DNA of 64,000 bases from Carya illinoinensis (GCF_018687715.1 NC_056759.1:31425385-31489384), one strand, 5' to 3'. Counted from the stretch's first letter, positions 20,750 to 32,529 are shown. Notes: generated by a model from the sequence alone, not told the origin. Translations and numbers: made by a program.

Positions 20750-22681
20750 TTAAGAGATATTCATAGCATGCATCATACCTATTTCTCTTCTGATCATACA
20801 TAATCTATCTTCTGGTAAAGGTTTTGTGAAAATATCTGCTAACTGATCGTGTGTGTTTGTGAACTCTAACATTATATCACCTTTTTGCACATGATCTCGA
20901 AGAAAATGATACCTTATTTCAATATGCTTAGTTCTAGAATGTTGTATTGGGTTCTTTGAAAGATTTATAGCACTTGTATTATCACATTTGATTGGAATGT
21001 GATTATACATGAGTTTAAAATCTTCAAGTTGTTGCTTCATGTAGAGAACTTGAGCACAACAACTACCCGCAGCAACATATTCTGCCTCAGCAGTAGATAG
21101 TGCAACAGAATTTTGTTTTTTACTAAACCAGGAAACTAATGCATGACCTAAGAAATGGCATGCTCCACTAGTGCTTTTTCGATCTATTTTACAGCCAGCA
21201 TAATCTGCATCTGTGTAGCTGATTAGATCGAAAGATGTGTGCTTAGGGTACCATAACCCTAAGTTAATTGTACCACTAAGATATCTAAGAATGCGCTTAA
21301 CTGCAATTAAATGTGATTCTTTTGGAGATGATTGAAAACGTGCACATAAGCACACACTAAACATAATATCTGGTCTACTGGCTGTTAAATATAATAAGCT
21401 ACCAATCATACCTCGATATATCTTCGAGTCAACTGGCTTACCGGATTCATCTTTATCAAGTTTAGTTGATGGGCTCATTGGTGTTCCAATTTCCTTAGCA
21501 TTTTCCATCCCAAACTTCTTCAGTAATTCCTTAATATATTTTGATTGATTGATGAATGTCCCACTTTTTGCTTGCTTAATTTGCAATCCGAGAAAGAATG
21601 TAAGTTCACCCATCATGCTCATCTCAAATTCTTCCTGCATAGTCTTAGCAAAAACTTGACACATATTTTCATTAGTAGCACCGAATATTATATCATCAAC
21701 ATAAATCTGAATCAAAAGAATATCATCATTTTCATATTTAATGAAAAGAGTTGTGTCGATTTTTCCTCTTGAAAAACCTTTTTCAATCAAGAAACCACTG
21801 AGTCTCTCGTACCAAGCTCTAGGAGCTTGTTTAAGTCCATATAGTGCTTTTGTGAGTTTGAAAACATGATTTGGGGAAATATGATTTTCAAAACCTGGAG
21901 GTTGCTCAACATATACCTCTTCATTTATAAAACCATTTAAGAAAGCACTTTTAACATCCATTTGAAAAAGTTTGAAATCTTTATAACAAGCATATGCAAG
22001 TAGCATTCGAATAGCTTCTAATCTTGCGACAGGTGCATATGTCTCATCATAATCGATTCCTTCTTCTTGATTAAAACCTTGGGCTACAAGTCGAGCCTTA
22101 TTTCTAGTAATGACTCCAGACTCATCTTTCTTGTTTCTAAAAACCCATTTTGTTCCAATAATAGTATAATTTTTGGGTCTAGGAACAAGTGTCCAAACAT
22201 CATTTCTTTCAAATTGATTCAACTCTTCTTGCATAGCTAGAATCCAAGATTCATCAAGAAGTGCGTCATCAATATTTTTGGGTTCAATTTGAGATAGAAA
22301 AGCAGTATGATTACAAATATTTCTAAGAGATGATCGAGTACTTACACCTTGTGAAGGTTCTCCCAAAATTTGTTCCACTGGATGATCTTTCACAAATTTC
22401 CACTGTTTGGTTGCATCTTGTATTAAATTTTGATGATCTTTCCTGATGGCTCCATGTTGAACTTCCTCTATTGCTTTCTCTTTGTTGAGATTGAGACTTT
22501 CTGTGTTATTTATACCTTCAATTTTACATATTCCCACGATCTTCCCTTTCGAGTTGTCTCCAAATGTCACGTGTCCTTCTTCTTTAGATCTAAGATCAAA
22601 GAACTTAGTCTTGTCTCCCGTCATGTGTCTTGAACATCCACTATCTAAAAACCACTTATTTTTACTTGTGGATGACTTCAT
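20750..22681 (-). CDS. Copia pol: protease fragment fused to reverse transcriptase and RNase H, integrase deleted
   Basis: Open frame of 643 residues. It begins in the protease with '[14 protein letters not shown]' (catalytic DSG) and '[14 protein letters not shown]'. At about residue 53 it jumps to '[18 protein letters not shown]', the variable linker that normally follows the integrase. The zinc-binding and DDE integrase core is therefore absent, yet the frame is kept. RT follows with '[20 protein letters not shown]', '[12 protein letters not shown]', '[15 protein letters not shown]' and 'YVDDIIFGA' (YVDD active site). RNase H has '[17 protein letters not shown]' and '[10 protein letters not shown]'. 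Sequence style is SIRE lineage. The true translation start is unclear: gag ends upstream in another frame, so expression probably needs readthrough or frameshifting. Confidence 0.9.
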   Translation of the reverse strand: MKSSTSKNKWFLDSGCSRHMTGDKTKFFDLRSKEEGHVTFGDNSKGKIVGICKIEGINNTESLNLNKEKAIEEVQHGAIRKDHQNLIQDATKQWKFVKDHPVEQILGEPSQGVSTRSSLRNICNHTAFLSQIEPKNIDDALLDESWILAMQEELNQFERNDVWTLVPRPKNYTIIGTKWVFRNKKDESGVITRNKARLVAQGFNQEEGIDYDETYAPVARLEAIRMLLAYACYKDFKLFQMDVKSAFLNGFINEEVYVEQPPGFENHISPNHVFKLTKALYGLKQAPRAWYERLSGFLIEKGFSRGKIDTTLFIKYENDDILLIQIYVDDIIFGATNENMCQVFAKTMQEEFEMSMMGELTFFLGLQIKQAKSGTFINQSKYIKELLKKFGMENAKEIGTPMSPSTKLDKDESGKPVDSKIYRGMIGSLLYLTASRPDIMFSVCLCARFQSSPKESHLIAVKRILRYLSGTINLGLWYPKHTSFDLISYTDADYAGCKIDRKSTSGACHFLGHALVSWFSKKQNSVALSTAEAEYVAAGSCCAQVLYMKQQLEDFKLMYNHIPIKCDNTSAINLSKNPIQHSRTKHIEIRYHFLRDHVQKGDIMLEFTNTHDQLADIFTKPLPEDRLCMIRREIGMMHAMNIS

Positions 22682-22739
22682 GCATACCTATAAAAACAAT
22701 TAAAATGATTTTTCTTGGTACCCAAGTTCTTTGGGTCCT

Positions 22740-24374
22740 TTATTTATTAGTATTAGAAGAAACAAGATTTTTAGGTACCCATATGGCCCTAATAGTCATT
22801 GTATGATTTCTTCTAATAGGACAAGTATGATAATTATGACCATTTCTATTACAAAAATTACAAATAGCATGTGACATATATGAAAAACTTGAATGATTAT
22901 AATAATATCCTTTTTTGACAAAATTATTTTTATGAAAAGAATTTTGAATATTAGTCTTTGAGGTAGAATGATTATCAAAGAAATTTTTATAAGGTTTGTA
23001 TTTTTGTTTTGGCATATATCCCAAACCTGCCTTGTCAAAAACACATCTTTGACTACCAAGAAGTTTTTCAAAATTTCTTTTTCCATTCGTAAAGTTTTCA
23101 ACAATATTTTCTAAATCGGTTTTCTTCTTATTCAATTCAAGATTTTCATCTTTCAAAATGATACTTTCTTTTCTTAAAATTTCAATTTCGTTTGTTAAAG
23201 AAGAATTTTTCTTTTTCAAAGCAGTATACTTTATACCCAATTTTTCAAATTCCTCATAAATCTCTTCTAAAACATTTTGCAATTCTTCATATGAAGGATT
23301 TTCAATATTATCAAGATTTGTTACCTCAATGTCATCTTTAGCCATAAGACAAAGATTTGCTGATTCTTCATTGCTTGCTTCACTATCTGAGCTACTTGAA
23401 TCATCATCCCATGTAGCTTTCATTGCTTTCTTGCCCTTGTTTCGATCTTTTTTTAGCAGAGGACAATCTGGCTTGATATGACCAGGTTTATTGCATTTAT
23501 AACAAATTAAAGTGTCGTTTTTACCTGAATCTTTCTTGGAAAACTTTTTGAAAGATTTCCTCGGAGGAGTTCTATTTTTCTTCAAGAACCTCTGAATTCT
23601 TCTTGTTATCATCGCAACTTCTTCATCTTTATCGTCATTTTCCTCATCTTCATCACTTTCACTTTCATGAGGAACAGCTTTAAGTGCTAAGCTCTTCTTT
23701 GGCTTTCCTTCTTCTTCTCCTCTTTTCAATGTGTACTCATGGGTGATAAGTGACCCGATGAGTTCATTGACTTCGAGCTTCTTGAGGTCTCTAGCTTCAA
23801 GAATCGCTGTAACTTTTGATTCCCAACGTTTTGGTAAAGAGTTGAGAATTTTTCTTACTATCTCCACCTTGGAATAAACTTTGCCAAGAGCTGTCAAGCT
23901 GTTTATGATGTTAGTAAAACGAGTGTGCATACTAGAAATAGATTCATCATCATTCATCTTAAACATTTCATATTCATGAGTAAGAATATAAATTTTTGAT
24001 TCCTTGACTTGCGAAGTTCCTTCATAAGTTACTTCCAAGTTATCCCAAATTTCCTTTGCCGTAGCGCAATTCATTATTCTATTAAACTCATTTCCATTAA
24101 GAGCATTATATAATAAATTCATAGCAGTTAAATTTAAAGTATAAAGTCTATCGTCTTCACGATCAAACTCTTCTTCTTCCTTTTTGACCTTTACTCCACC
24201 AACCACTTTTGTTGGAATATAAGGTCCATTTACAATACATTTCCATATTTCTCTACCTTGAGCTTGAAGAAATATTCTCATTCTAACTTTCCAGAATGAG
24301 TAATTATCTCCACAAAAGAGTGGAGGCCGACTACTAGATTGACCTTCACCAAATGAAGCTGCAATGTTAGCCAT
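22740..24374 (-). CDS. Copia gag polyprotein (SIRE type)
   Basis: 544-residue open frame, the first after the primer binding site. The N-terminal part is a UBN2-type gag domain ('NYSFWKVRMRIFLQAQGREI', 'IVRKILNSLPKRWESKVTAI'). Residues about 295-315 hold a CCHC knuckle ('CYKCNKPGHIKPDC'), followed by an acidic stretch and a coiled coil of about 80 residues ('EIEILRKESIILKDENLEL'). A second knuckle near residue 510 reads 'CNFCNRNGHNYHTC'. It should assemble virus-like particles and package element RNA in the cytoplasm. It ends about 60 bp before pol in a different frame. No stop or frameshift is seen, so the protein may still be made. Confidence 0.9.
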   Translation of the reverse strand: MANIAASFGEGQSSSRPPLFCGDNYSFWKVRMRIFLQAQGREIWKCIVNGPYIPTKVVGGVKVKKEEEEFDREDDRLYTLNLTAMNLLYNALNGNEFNRIMNCATAKEIWDNLEVTYEGTSQVKESKIYILTHEYEMFKMNDDESISSMHTRFTNIINSLTALGKVYSKVEIVRKILNSLPKRWESKVTAILEARDLKKLEVNELIGSLITHEYTLKRGEEEGKPKKSLALKAVPHESESDEDEENDDKDEEVAMITRRIQRFLKKNRTPPRKSFKKFSKKDSGKNDTLICYKCNKPGHIKPDCPLLKKDRNKGKKAMKATWDDDSSSSDSEASNEESANLCLMAKDDIEVTNLDNIENPSYEELQNVLEEIYEEFEKLGIKYTALKKKNSSLTNEIEILRKESIILKDENLELNKKKTDLENIVENFTNGKRNFEKLLGSQRCVFDKAGLGYMPKQKYKPYKNFFDNHSTSKTNIQNSFHKNNFVKKGYYYNHSSFSYMSHAICNFCNRNGHNYHTCPIRRNHTMTIRAIWVPKNLVSSNTNK

Positions 24375-24419
24375 AAGATCTTAACTCAAAAGATAGTTAA
24401 TCTTATAATAGAGCTCTTA

Positions 24420-24431
24420 GCTCTGATACCA
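24420..24431 (-). promoter_or_regulatory. Primer binding site of the SIRE-type element
   Basis: Minus strand TGGTATCAGAGC, two bases after the 5' LTR; complementary to the 3' end of initiator methionine tRNA, the standard primer of plant Copia elements. Confidence 0.95.
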
Positions 24432-24433
24432 AT

Positions 24434-25774
24434 TGTTGCCCAGATGACTAACACAAGAGGGGGGGTGAATTGAGTTGTATTAAAAAAAAATAACAATTAT
24501 AAATCAAATATATAATATAAAATATAAACAAAATATGAAATAACAATAAATATAAGGAGTAAGGGTAAGAGAGAAGCAAACTCAGTATGTTAACGAGGTT
24601 CGGCCCCACTGCCTACGTCCTCGCCTCAAGCTACCCCTTGAGGATTCCCAAATTCACTATTCAACCTCCTTCAGGTGGAGATAGAAACCTATTACACCTT
24701 TGAACAACACCGCTACAAAGGATCCGTGTAGAACACCCTCTACACTTGCAATCACCTTACACGTGGTGATTCAACTATTCCCTGTGTAGAATACTTTCTA
24801 CACACACAAGGGTTATACACACCCTTTTTCTGATACAAAAGCTGATAGTGGGTAGGTTATCAGAAAACACTCCTCAACGAGTGAAATAAGAACAATACAG
24901 CGCAAGCTATATCTCTCAAAATGAACAAGGATTAAGGCTCAATGTTTAGAGAAGAGAGAATGAAAGCTTTGAATGAATGTTGTATGCTCTTGGTGTTGTG
25001 AATGTGAAGCTCTCAAATGATCTATTTATAGGCATATGAGACTTCATATTCAAATTTAAAAAGATTCACATGTCAAAGACAACATCATTCACTTTTTCAA
25101 AAAATTCAAATAAAAGGTTCTTCTTTTTCAATTGTCAAAGACAACATCATTCACTTTTTCAAAGAATTCAAATAAAAGGTTCTTCTTTCTCAATTGTCAA
25201 AGACAACATCATTCACTTTTTCAAAAAAATCAAACCTAATATTTTACTTTTGGCATATGACAAAATGAGCACACTTTCATTTTCAAAAAATTCAAACCTA
25301 ATCTTTTACTTTTTGTATAAGTCTAAAAAAGCATCAATCACTTTTGAAAATATTCAAATAAAACATGCACATGTGAAAGATGACAATCAATCATCTTTAA
25401 TATTTTCAAAGTTCAACCCTTTAATCAAGGCATGCACATGCAAAAGATGACAATCAATCATCTTTCAAAATTTTCAAATTTAATTTTCAAAAATATTCAT
25501 GCACATGTGGAAAATGTATTTTAATGCTTTATGATAAAATATTAATTTTGAGCATTAATCCTAATTTCGAATTTTGAAGAGATTTACAACATTACTCTAT
25601 AATTTTAATGTGAACTTGTTCCCTTCTTGCTCATGCTTGTTTCCTTGATGTGCTTGACTCCATTATGTAGACAACTTGAGCTTGAGACTTCTTTATTCTT
25701 TGAATTCATTTGTTATCATCAAAATCCATGTGTAGATTTATAATCACATGAAACTTGAAATCTTGAGTTCAACA
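24434..25774 (-). repeat. 5' LTR of the SIRE-type element
   Basis: 1341 bp, the promoter-bearing LTR for the minus-strand transcript. A TATA box (minus-strand CTATAAATAG around 25023-25030) lies in its middle. One difference from the 3' LTR was noticed by eye. Confidence 0.97.
25023..25030 (-). promoter_or_regulatory. TATA box of the SIRE-type LTR promoter
   Basis: Minus-strand TATAAATA in the context 'atgcctataaatagatc'. The same sequence is conserved in the 3' LTR and in the old solo LTR near 11062. Confidence 0.5.
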
Positions 25775-26154
25775 AGTTCAGTCAAAACCATTCAGTCGGG
25801 TTGATATTTTCGATCCGAACCAAAATTAGTACACCCCTACCCTTATTATTACTTTTCTGAACACCTAAGCTTGCTTTTTTTTTTTTTTTTTTAATTATCT
25901 TCAAACATAACTCATTTACATATAGTTATTTATTTAAAGAAAATTTTTTAATTCGTAAGATGTTTAGATAATCCTGTATTTCAATTGGGTGATAATAGGG
26001 AACATAGGCAAAACCATAGAAGATTCTTTTTCAGGAGTATTGAAAACAGTAATAATTGGGAATTATTAAGCATTATAATTTTGTTTGGTGGTTGGATAAA
26101 GCCGGTCAAACAATGTTGACAAACATGGAGAGAAACGAGACGAAGTGTTTTGGT

Positions 26155-28002
26155 TAGGAGTATCAAATCGTGTTACAGGTTGTATTCTTGTCGTGTCAAA
26201 GCATATATATTATATCATATAAGTAAATACAAACTCAACCCATTATGCTTATCGTCTCGAAATATCAAATCCTAACATGACCCATTAACATAATGTGTTG
26301 TGTCGTGTCAATCTGTTTCAACCTATTTATATAAATGAATTGAATAATCTGAAATTAACTGGTTCAACTTGACTAAATTTAGTATAATTTTATATAAATG
26401 TTAAAATCATTATATCTATAAAAAATTATAAAACTAACTACAAGTCCAAAATTATAATCTAAACAATAAAAATATCAAAATTAAAATTCTAAAAATGTTA
26501 CATTTAGGTATAAGGATATAATGGTTATTTTAACTTTCTAAACGGGTCATAACGAATTATTGTTGCCCCGATGACTAATACAAGAAGGGGGTGAATTGAG
26601 TTGTATTTAAAAAAATAACAATTATAAATCAAATATACAATATAAAATATAAATAAAATATGAAACAATAATAAATATAAAGAGTAAAGGTAAGAGAGAT
26701 ACAAATTCAGTATGTTAATGAGGTTCGGCCTCACTGCCTACGTCTTCGCCTCAAGCTACCTCTTGAGGATCCCCAAATTCACTATTCAACCTCCTTCAGG
26801 TGGAGATAGAAACCTATTACACCTTTGAACAACATCGCTACAAAGGATCCGTGTAGAACACCCTCTACACTTGCAATCACCTTGCATGTGATGATTCAAT
26901 TATTCCCTGTGTAGAACACTTTCTATATGCACAAGGGTTAGACACATCATTTTACTGATACAAGAGCTGATAGTGGGTAGGTTATCGGAAAACACTCCTC
27001 AATGAGTGAAATAAGAACAATACAGTGCAAACTATAAGTCTCTCAAAATGAACAAGAATTAAGGATCAATGCTTAGAGAATAGAGAATGAAAGTTTTGAA
27101 TAAATGTTGTATGCCCTTGGTGTTGTGAATGTGAAACTCTCAAATGATCTATTTATAGGCATATGAGACTTCATATTCAAATTTAAAAAGATTTACATGT
27201 CAAAAACAACATCATTCACTTTTCAAAAAATTCAAACCTAATTTTTTTACGTTTTGCATATGACAAAAAGAGCATACTTTATTTTTCAAAAATTTCAACT
27301 ATAATCTTTTTACTTTTTGTATATGACAAAAAGAGCACACTTTACTTTTTAAAATTTTCAAACAAAATCATCTACCTCTTGCATAAGTCAAAAAAAGTAT
27401 CAATCACTTTTGAAAATATTTAAATAAAGTATGCACACGTGAAAGATGACAATCAATTATTTTTAATATTTTCAAAATTCAAACCTTTAATCATGTCATG
27501 CACATGTAAAAGATAACAATCAATCATCTTTCAAAATTTTCAAATTTAATTTTTAAAATATTCTTGCACATGTTGAAAATGTATTTTAATGCTTTATGAT
27601 AAAATATTAATTTTGAGTCTTAATCTTAATTTCAAATTTTCAAGAGATTTACAACATTATTCTATGACTTTAATGTGAACTTATTCCCCTTCTTGCTTTT
27701 GCTTGGTTCCTTGATGTGTTTGACTCCATTGTGTAGACAACTTGAGCTTGAGACTCCTTTATTTTTTGAATTCATTTGTTATCATCAAAATCCATGTGTA
27801 GATATATAATTATACGAATCTTGAAACCTTGGGTTCAACAGTTATAATATAAAACGGTTGACCCATTATCAACCCGTTAAACAATATGTCTTAACAGGTT
27901 AATCTGTTTTGACCCGAACCTATTAAAACTAAACCCAAACCCGCTATTATCGTGTCGTATGCATGTTGAGTTAACGGGTCGTGTCACATATTACCACCTC
28001 TA
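26155..28002 (+). mobile_element. hAT-like non-autonomous repeat interrupted by a solo LTR
   Basis: Same family as 38307-38929. The two halves (26155-26560 and 27841-28002) flank the solo LTR. The ends are 'taggagtatcaaatcg' and 'accacctcta'. Flanking 8-mers GTTTTGGT and ATTTTGGC each differ once from GTTTTGGC, the sequence at the empty site in the inverted-duplication partner (near 41654-41661, minus strand). This supports an 8-bp hAT-type target duplication. No transposase is encoded. Confidence 0.7.
26561..27840 (-). repeat. Solo LTR of the SIRE-type family
   Basis: 1280 bp with TGTTG and CAACA ends, clearly homologous to the LTRs at 17749 and 24434 but with scattered substitutions and one unit of the internal tandem repeat. 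Flanks ATTAT and GTTAT agree at four of five positions, as expected of a decayed target duplication. The internal region is absent. Confidence 0.85.
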
Positions 28003-28269
28003 ATTTTGGCATTATCACTGTTCAAAATTACCTTATCAACCTCCAAATGTTATAAGATTTACATATATTCCAGGGTTGGACCCAATGTATTGTATCGTAT
28101 TGTACTTTAGTGGGATCAACGGCTCACAATGACAGAGTAGGCTAATGAAGAAGAATAATAATAGGTGTACTACTCTACTATCACCCTTTTGCCGCTCCCT
28201 CCCCAAAAAGAGTTCGATACAACACAATCGCTATGGTAGGAAGGGTTGTCGTTAATGTGATAAGATTCT

Positions 28270-28498
28270 AGGTCTCGTTTGTTTTCAGAGGATGAAATAA
28301 GTTGAGATGAAAATTGAAAGTTAAATAAAATATTATTAAAATATATTCTTTTAATATTACTTTTGTATTAGGATTTTAAATAATTGAATTGTTTATTTTG
28401 TTTTGTATGAAGATTTGAAAAAATTATAATAATTAAATGCGATGAGATAAAATAAGATAAAAAATAAGATAAAAGATTTTGTGAAAGTGAAGTAGGCT
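28270..28498. mobile_element. MITE with 'gatgaaataagttgagatg' arms
   Basis: A roughly 230-bp AT-rich insertion absent from the paralogous arm, where the flanking sequence is continuous ('ggtaagaccatagg' on the minus strand near 41330). The same family occurs at 29290-29507, 29512-29712 and 39590-39880. Confidence 0.6.
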
Positions 28499-28544
28499 AA
28501 GACCATAGGACCCTTTAAGTGCAAGTGTCTTTTTTGGTGGTAAA

Positions 28545-29139
28545 TAGGGGTGCAAAAATAAATCGAAAAATCAGAAAACTGGTCCGGACCAAACCTGACC
28601 CGTTGGTTCAGTTCGACTTTTGACTGGTTCAGTCCAGAATGGGTACCTTCATTTTAAAAAATGGTCAAATTCAATCCGAAATTAATTTTACGTTTTCCAA
28701 CATCGGACTGGATCGGTTAACATATTATATATATATATATATATTATTAATTTTTAATATTATATATAATATATTTTATATTATATATAATTGTTTATAT
28801 ATAATTATGTATGAAATAATATATTATAATTTAAAACATAACATTTTAATATTAAACAAGAATATTTTTTAGATCATATGTTTTAAATATAAAATATATA
28901 TTAAATAATTTTATTGCCTAATAAATTCTCAATATATACTTTTTTTTATAAATATATTAGTAATACTAATATACTTAATATATTAAAACCGAAAAATCGG
29001 ACCGAACCGGTAAAACCAAAAATATCGGTTTAAGGGGTAACCGGTGCGTAATTAGTTTTAAAAAATACAAAACTAGCACTATCTATTTGGTCTTAGATTT
29101 TATTAAAAAACAAACCAAACCAAACCAGTTACACCCTTA
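28545..29139. mobile_element. hAT-like non-autonomous repeat with 'taggggtg' end
   Basis: Begins 'taggggtgcaaaaataaatc' and ends 'gttacaccctta', giving inverted ends TAGGGGTG/TAAGGGTG. The paralogous arm runs straight through ('ggtggtaacggagag' on the minus strand near 41295), confirming an insertion. The middle is AT-rich with TA repeats (28728-28745) and has no coding potential. Confidence 0.6.
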
Positions 29140-29289
29140 AGAGTAATGGAGAGCATCTTGTCATTTGGAAAGCAAGCATCTAGGTGGTAGGTCTTTATCA
29201 ACGTCAACACCGCTATTCGGCCCCTCTACTCTACTCAACACAACTCAAAGTTACTTATTTTAGCATCTCTCTTATGTTCATGACTAGAT

Positions 29290-29507
29290 CTAGTTTGTTT
29301 TCGTATATAAGATGAAATGAGTTGAGATTAAAGTTAAAAATTAAATAAAATATGATTATAATATATTTTTTTAATGTTATTTTTATTTAGTATTTGAAAA
29401 AGTTGAATTATTTATTTTATTTTGTGTAGAGATTTAAGAAAATTGTAATGATTAAATGAGATGAGATGAGTTGAGTTGAGATGGTTTGTGAAAACAAACC
29501 AGGTCGA
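29290..29507. mobile_element. MITE, second copy
   Basis: Starts 'agtttgttttcgtatataag' and ends with the repeated 'gagatgagatgagttgag' arm and 'gaaaacaaac'; the ends are imperfect inverted repeats of each other (GTTTGTTTTC). Confidence 0.55.
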
Positions 29508-29511
29508 TAAC

Positions 29512-29712
29512 AACGTTTGGTTTCCAAAAACTTTTTATCTCATTTCATCTTATCATTACAACTTTCACAAATTCTCACACAAAATATAATATACAATTTA
29601 ACTTTTTCAAATCTTAAAACAAAACTAAAATTAAAAAATTATATTATAATAATATTTTATTTAAATTTTACCAAAACATCTCATCTCATCTAATTTGTAT
29701 AATCAAATAGAA
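29512..29712. mobile_element. MITE, third copy, reverse arm order
   Basis: Starts 'gtttggtttccaaaaacttt' and ends 'catctcatctcatctaattt', the same family as 29290-29507, placed almost back to back with it. Confidence 0.5.
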
Positions 29713-29764
29713 CTACATAAGCTTCGGTCTGGCTGAAACAAACATGAGCACGTTTTACCCAGGT

Positions 29765-30195
29765 AGACAGTATTTGGCAATTTATCAACAAGTCTAAATT
29801 CGGACTAAAATTAAAGTTTTTAGCTAAAGTTCAAACTAATAAAGATAGGCTCTACATTAGACTAATCATCTAAAGTTAAAATAGTAATATAATATTATTA
29901 TTAATTTAAATAATAATTTTCAAATTTTTTTTTAATATTTAGCGAATACATTCTATATATTAATCAATAAAGAAAATTATTGTTTGTCAGTACATTAACT
30001 AAAAGTTTAATGAATAAAATAATGTTTGGTCCATGTACATTAACTAACCAAATTTGAAACAAGGGATAGAAATACTGTAGCTTAAAATTCAAGTTATTGA
30101 GCTTTGACTAGTTTAATGTAGACCAATTTTGATATAATTGGCTATAATTTGATGAGCCACTAGATTTTGCTAGCCAATATCAATGCTCTTAATAG
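29765..30195. repeat. Dispersed AT-rich repeat, copy 1 (partner about 39910-40380)
   Basis: Both copies start near 'gtatttggca/gtatttgcta' and share 'aaaattaaagtttttagcta'-like and 'aatagtaatataatattatt'-like blocks in the same order and orientation. Non-coding; each follows a MITE copy in the same order, suggesting duplication of a composite. Confidence 0.45.
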
Positions 30196-31080
30196 TGTTA
30201 CGATCAAACACTTCAGGTCTTAACTACCTATTTAATCTCGTTGATATATTTATAGTGAAATGATAAAATTATTACTAATTTGAATTAAAATATTTATAAT
30301 AATATTTAATAAAAACTTAAAACTAATAATAATAACTAAATGATTAAATTTATTATTTATGTCTCAAATTTACGATCGGTATGTTATCTTGTATGTCCCA
30401 AATTAATACTCAATTAAATTATAAAATCTCTTGTATGCCTATAATTTTGCAAGTATGTGACATCTCTAACCTACGGAAATGAGGTGTTACAAGTTCCATC
30501 TAATACACAGTCAATATGGAGTTTAACCCTCATAAGTAATAACTATCTCTATAGTCTAGCCACTCTATTTGGAATATTATTCATATTGTAATGTGGGGTT
30601 GAAGTGTTACGCAAGGTCCCACTCTTTCACAATGTGAACTAGGGAAGTGCCCATGAAAAAGCGGGGGGGGGGGGGGGGGGGTTTGGTGTGGAAATATACA
30701 ATAGTTGCGTCCTACTTTGTGGAGGCCCATAATCAGGTGGCCATAGGGTGGCTTGCTCGAGATCTGCCGTTATGTTGTACTTGCATGATTAAAAGGAAAA
30801 AGTTAAGGATTCGCTTGAAGCTCTTGCTTTAATTTTTTTATTTAATATTTAAGCAAATATTATTTAATATTATTATAATGTTTTTATAAATAAAATATTT
30901 AAAATTAATAAAAATATGATGTAAAAAAAATTAAAAAAAGTAAAATAAAAAATAGCCTAGCGAGACTGGGCGCTAGGGGATCTCTAGCATTGCCTTAATT
31001 AAAAAGGCAGTTCACCAATCCTAGGATTAGACAGTTAAAAATTCAATCAAAAAGCAAATTACAAAGGAGGACTATTTTCT
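30196..31080. other. AT-rich spacer with a 19-base G run
   Basis: No recognisable gene. A homopolymer of 19 G at 30663-30681 is the only unusual feature; such runs are often length-uncertain in assemblies. Confidence 0.5.
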
Positions 31081-32049
31081 TTATTAAAAAAGAAAAGATA
31101 AAAGCCATGAAATAGTGAGGGGAAACGGGTCAGGGGAGCTGCGTGGAAATCCCGTCCCGCGTGGTAAAATGTAAACGACGCCATTTTCATCTTTTCATTT
31201 CATTTTAGTTTTTTTTCATCTTGTTTAATCTTTCCACCGTCCTCCCCTTTTTAGTTCATTTAAGAGTTTTTCTCCATCTTCCATCCGATTACCACCTTCC
31301 CACTCGAAATCCCCATTTCCCCCATTTCCAGATCATCATATAATTGGTTCTCACTTGCTCACTCGTCTTCTCAAAGGGAATCTGATAGAATGAAAAATGT
31401 CATTGATTGAGAAACTAAAGAAAAATTTATGCCTGTAAGGATTTTCAAGAGTCCCATACTCGAAATCTACAGAAGTAAAAATGCTTATCACTCCACTATA
31501 AAAGTTCAAGTGATAAATCTGAAGAGATTCAACTTTACCATCATAATTCCCATCAATAATTTGACTGGAGTATGTAACACACCTCTAGTTATTTAAAGGA
31601 GAATAGACTCAAATTGCTCACTTCGAGGGGAGCATTTCCATAGAAGAAATGAAAAGAAGATGAGAGAAAGAAAATAGAATTTTTCTTTAACTTTCTAATG
31701 GATGAACCCTATAGCCCTTGGTTCGTACATAAAAAGATGACCCCTATATGGGCACGGGCTAACACAGTTAAAGGCATACAAGAAAATAAAACTAAGGGCA
31801 CAAGCCCACTAACTACATTGTAGTATAAATAACCTGCTAAATTACAATAAAAGCAATTGTAAATAGAATTAAACTGGCCCAAGGTCCATGGCCCAAGCCC
31901 TTCATTCGTGGACGGTGACAAACCATCCCCCATAGAAGCACCTTGTCCATGAGGTGGAGTATCCTTGCCAACAATTGTCCCACCACCTGGGTTAAAAACA
32001 AGAATTTTCTTTATACTCCCTATGACTCCCGCTTGTTTCAGTTTCTTTC

Positions 32050-32450
32050 TTTCCTCGAGGATCCTCTTCTCTTCTTCTAGCTGAGTGTCTTCTACGCCAA
32101 ACCATTCACAGGCTTGTGGGAGTTCATCTTGAGTGATGTATCCACTCGTTTCTTAGTCGAAGTGTGAGAAGGCTGCATGCCAATGATCCTCCCTCTAGAT
32201 CTTATTTAGATGGAGCAATGCTGCTATGAATTCCCTATAGTCTATGGTACCCCTGTTGTCAATCTATGCAGCTTGCATCAATCCACTAATTCTCTCTTCG
32301 AACAAGCTTTCGACAATGACTTTGACAGCCATTTTCTTTAACTTGTTCATGGCAGAAAATTGCTTCAAGCGAGTTATAACTACAAATTCAAGAGGCTTAT
32401 TCAAAGCAACACCATCAACTTGAACCCAAGGGTGACAAAGAACTTTATAA
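32050..32450 (-). pseudogene. Calcium-dependent protein kinase (CDPK) fragment
   Basis: The minus strand encodes the end of the CDPK kinase domain ('[12 protein letters not shown]'), the autoinhibitory junction ('[19 protein letters not shown]') and then EF-hand sequence ('IDNRGTIDYREFIAALLHLN', 'SGYITQDELPQACEWFG'). EF-hand 1 is missing: 'EERISGL' joins directly to 'MQAA', which normally begins about 35 residues later. Three in-frame stops interrupt the EF-hand part. No catalytic kinase core is present. It cannot encode a functional kinase; known CDPKs are about 500-600 residues. Confidence 0.8.
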
Positions 32451-32529
32451 ATCTCTCCTCTTTGACACAGTAATGGCTCAGAAGTTGGAATGCCAATGTT
32501 GACTGAAGTTGCAAGATTGTTTGCAATAC

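Larger units (their letters stand above)
17749..25774 (-). mobile_element. Young SIRE-type Copia LTR retrotransposon without integrase, with antisense ORFs
   Basis: Complete 8026-bp element read on the minus strand. Both LTRs are 1341 bp, start TGTTG and end CAACA. Comparison by eye found one difference (18543 A versus C in the partner), so insertion is recent. The 5-bp target duplication AGTTC (17744-17748 and 25775-25779) is perfect. Next to the 5' LTR is an initiator-Met primer site; next to the 3' LTR is a purine tract. Gag and a protease-RT-RNase H frame are open, but the integrase is missing, so it would depend on enzymes from another copy. Between pol and the 3' LTR, where SIRE elements often have an env-like ORF, lie two ORFs on the opposite strand. 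The other arm of the inverted duplication preserves the empty site at 47852-47856. Confidence 0.95.
17487..29250 (+). repeat. Inverted duplication, arm 1 (partner 41195-48275)
   Basis: Once inserted elements are removed, about 1 kb of this interval matches the reverse complement of 41195-48275. Shared blocks are 17487-17748 with 47850-48275, 25780-26154 with parts of 41690-41718 and 47579-47850, 28003-28265 with 41400-41660, and 28499-28544 plus 29140-29250 with 41195-41340. Shared words include 'ttgattaatcatgatcaagc', 'aacgtagaggcttacccca' and 'tttggaaagcaagcatc'. Insertions present in only one arm are the SIRE-type element, a hAT-like repeat with solo LTR, a MITE and a second hAT-like repeat here, and a Copia element in the other arm. 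Confidence 0.8.

Noticed and set aside
28639..28872. 77-codon open frame
   Set aside because: Made of TA-repeat sequence inside a non-autonomous hAT-like repeat; Ile/Tyr-rich and not gene-like.
30663..30681. 19-base G run as a possible G-quadruplex
   Set aside because: A pure homopolymer of uncertain true length; no gene nearby to give it meaning.
30647..30832. 61-codon frame through the G run
   Set aside because: Poly-glycine from the homopolymer and no recognisable protein.
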